From contig CAVXCA010000052.1 of NCBI GenBank assembly GCA_963759955.1, positions 1-64,000 of the forward strand: a DNA stretch of 64,000 nucleotides, in the 5' to 3' direction. The DNA comes from Roseiarcus sp963759955. GTDB taxonomy: Bacteria > Pseudomonadota > Alphaproteobacteria > Rhizobiales > Beijerinckiaceae. The notes beneath the pieces are model-generated. The model made no database searches. It had not been told where the DNA came from and saw nothing but the letters and a program-made list of their open reading frames with translations. Within the stretch, counting starts at the first letter, position 1. Every line of letters begins with the position of its first letter. Shown here in pieces: positions 63,685-64,000 of the stretch. The position numbers and the translations under genes were made by a program.

Positions 63685-64000
63685 CTATTTCTCGAACAGC
63701 ACCGGCGCGATCGAGGCGACGAGCAGCGCCGCCATCGTCAGGTTGAACGGTCGCGCGACGCGGGGATCGCCGAGCGCGCGGCGCATCGCCGAGCCGAGCA
63801 GCGCCCACGAGCCGCTGCTGGGCAGGCCGATCGCGAGATAGGCGAGCGCGACGATCAAGACGTTGCGGGTGTAGTCGTCGACGACCGAATAGGCGGTCAG
63901 GGCGCTGATCGCGATCACCCAGCCCTTGGGATTGATCCATTGAAACGCCGCCGCGCCGAAAAAGCCGAGCGGCGCGCCGCGGCTTACGCCGTCGCGCACG
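63685..64000 (-). CDS. LysE-family amino acid exporter, C-terminal part (cut by window edge)
   Basis: About 104 residues are visible, with a 5' end beyond the window. FFGAAAFQWINPKGWVIAIS is the LysE/RhtB-family helix with the conserved N-P-K motif. Two further helices (NVLIVALAYLAIGLPSSGSWALLG and LTMAALLVASIAPVLF, read in pieces) follow. The full protein should be about 200 residues with six helices and export amino acids or homoserine lactones. It is convergent with amn (3 bp gap). Confidence 0.88.
   Translation of the reverse strand, partial: VRDGVSRGAPLGFFGAAAFQWINPKGWVIAISALTAYSVVDDYTRNVLIVALAYLAIGLPSSGSWALLGSAMRRALGDPRVARPFNLTMAALLVASIAPVLFEK

Overview
The window is 64 kb of GC-rich, densely coding chromosome from an alphaproteobacterium, most likely of the order Hyphomicrobiales. 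The rpoN-hpf-ptsN order, purS next to purQ, the roughly 468-residue form of AhcY, an RpoH-like dnaK promoter and a PmtA-like methyltransferase all fit this. A member of the Methylocystaceae/Beijerinckiaceae is my guess, but no diagnostic methane or methanol gene is present.

Region 1 (1-11.3 kb) is an accessory island. The left edge is the right end of an IS66-family element with a pRiA4b ORF-3-type passenger gene. Next, on the minus strand, is a type VI secretion effector cluster. It contains vgrG with a gp5-like C-terminal repeat spike, a secreted ankyrin-repeat protein (candidate immunity), a GHSLG lipase split by a frameshift, a DUF2169 protein, a DUF4150 PAAR-like protein, a vgrG remnant, and a 5'-truncated Rhs protein with an Endonuclea_NS_2-like nuclease tip and an AT-rich, YwqG/DUF1963-like candidate immunity gene. 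Low-GC patches and transposase scars indicate gene turnover.

Region 2 (11.3-28.9 kb) holds surface polysaccharide genes: GNAT acyltransferase, WecG/TagA-type transferase, NodB-type deacetylase, GT2, O-antigen-ligase/polymerase, GT4, a Wzc-like chain-length protein with a decayed kinase domain, GH16 hydrolase, FkbM methyltransferase, flippase, and ManC for GDP-mannose. Between flippase and manC lie a pilus-N-domain protein, a DUF1499 protein, an MBL-fold hydrolase, BioY and a thioesterase.

Region 3 (29-40.6 kb) has an ABC-F ATPase, tRNA-Gly(GCC) with its terminator, and a complete MdtABC-like RND efflux operon with a NodT-type outer membrane lipoprotein.

Region 4 (40.6-55.2 kb) is mostly housekeeping on the minus strand: a KAP-family membrane NTPase, hisE, purQ, purS, ptsN, hpf, rpoN; ahcY on the plus strand behind an SahR-like palindrome; then dapB, a DUF1330 gene, pyrF, a PmtA-like methyltransferase, dnaJ and dnaK. 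A 19-bp hairpin lies between dnaK and dnaJ.

Region 5 (55.2-64 kb) is metabolic and mixed: a secreted Cys-containing unknown, mscL, an aminotransferase, a CitE-like lyase, class I fumarase, GFA-family, DUF1993 and RidA proteins, AMP nucleosidase, and a LysE exporter cut by the window edge.

A cross-cutting observation is that several otherwise well-conserved genes (lipase, wzc-like, manC, mdtA, and a block inside vgrG) are broken by single-base indels. This looks more like draft-assembly error than independent decay, though true pseudogenes cannot be excluded.
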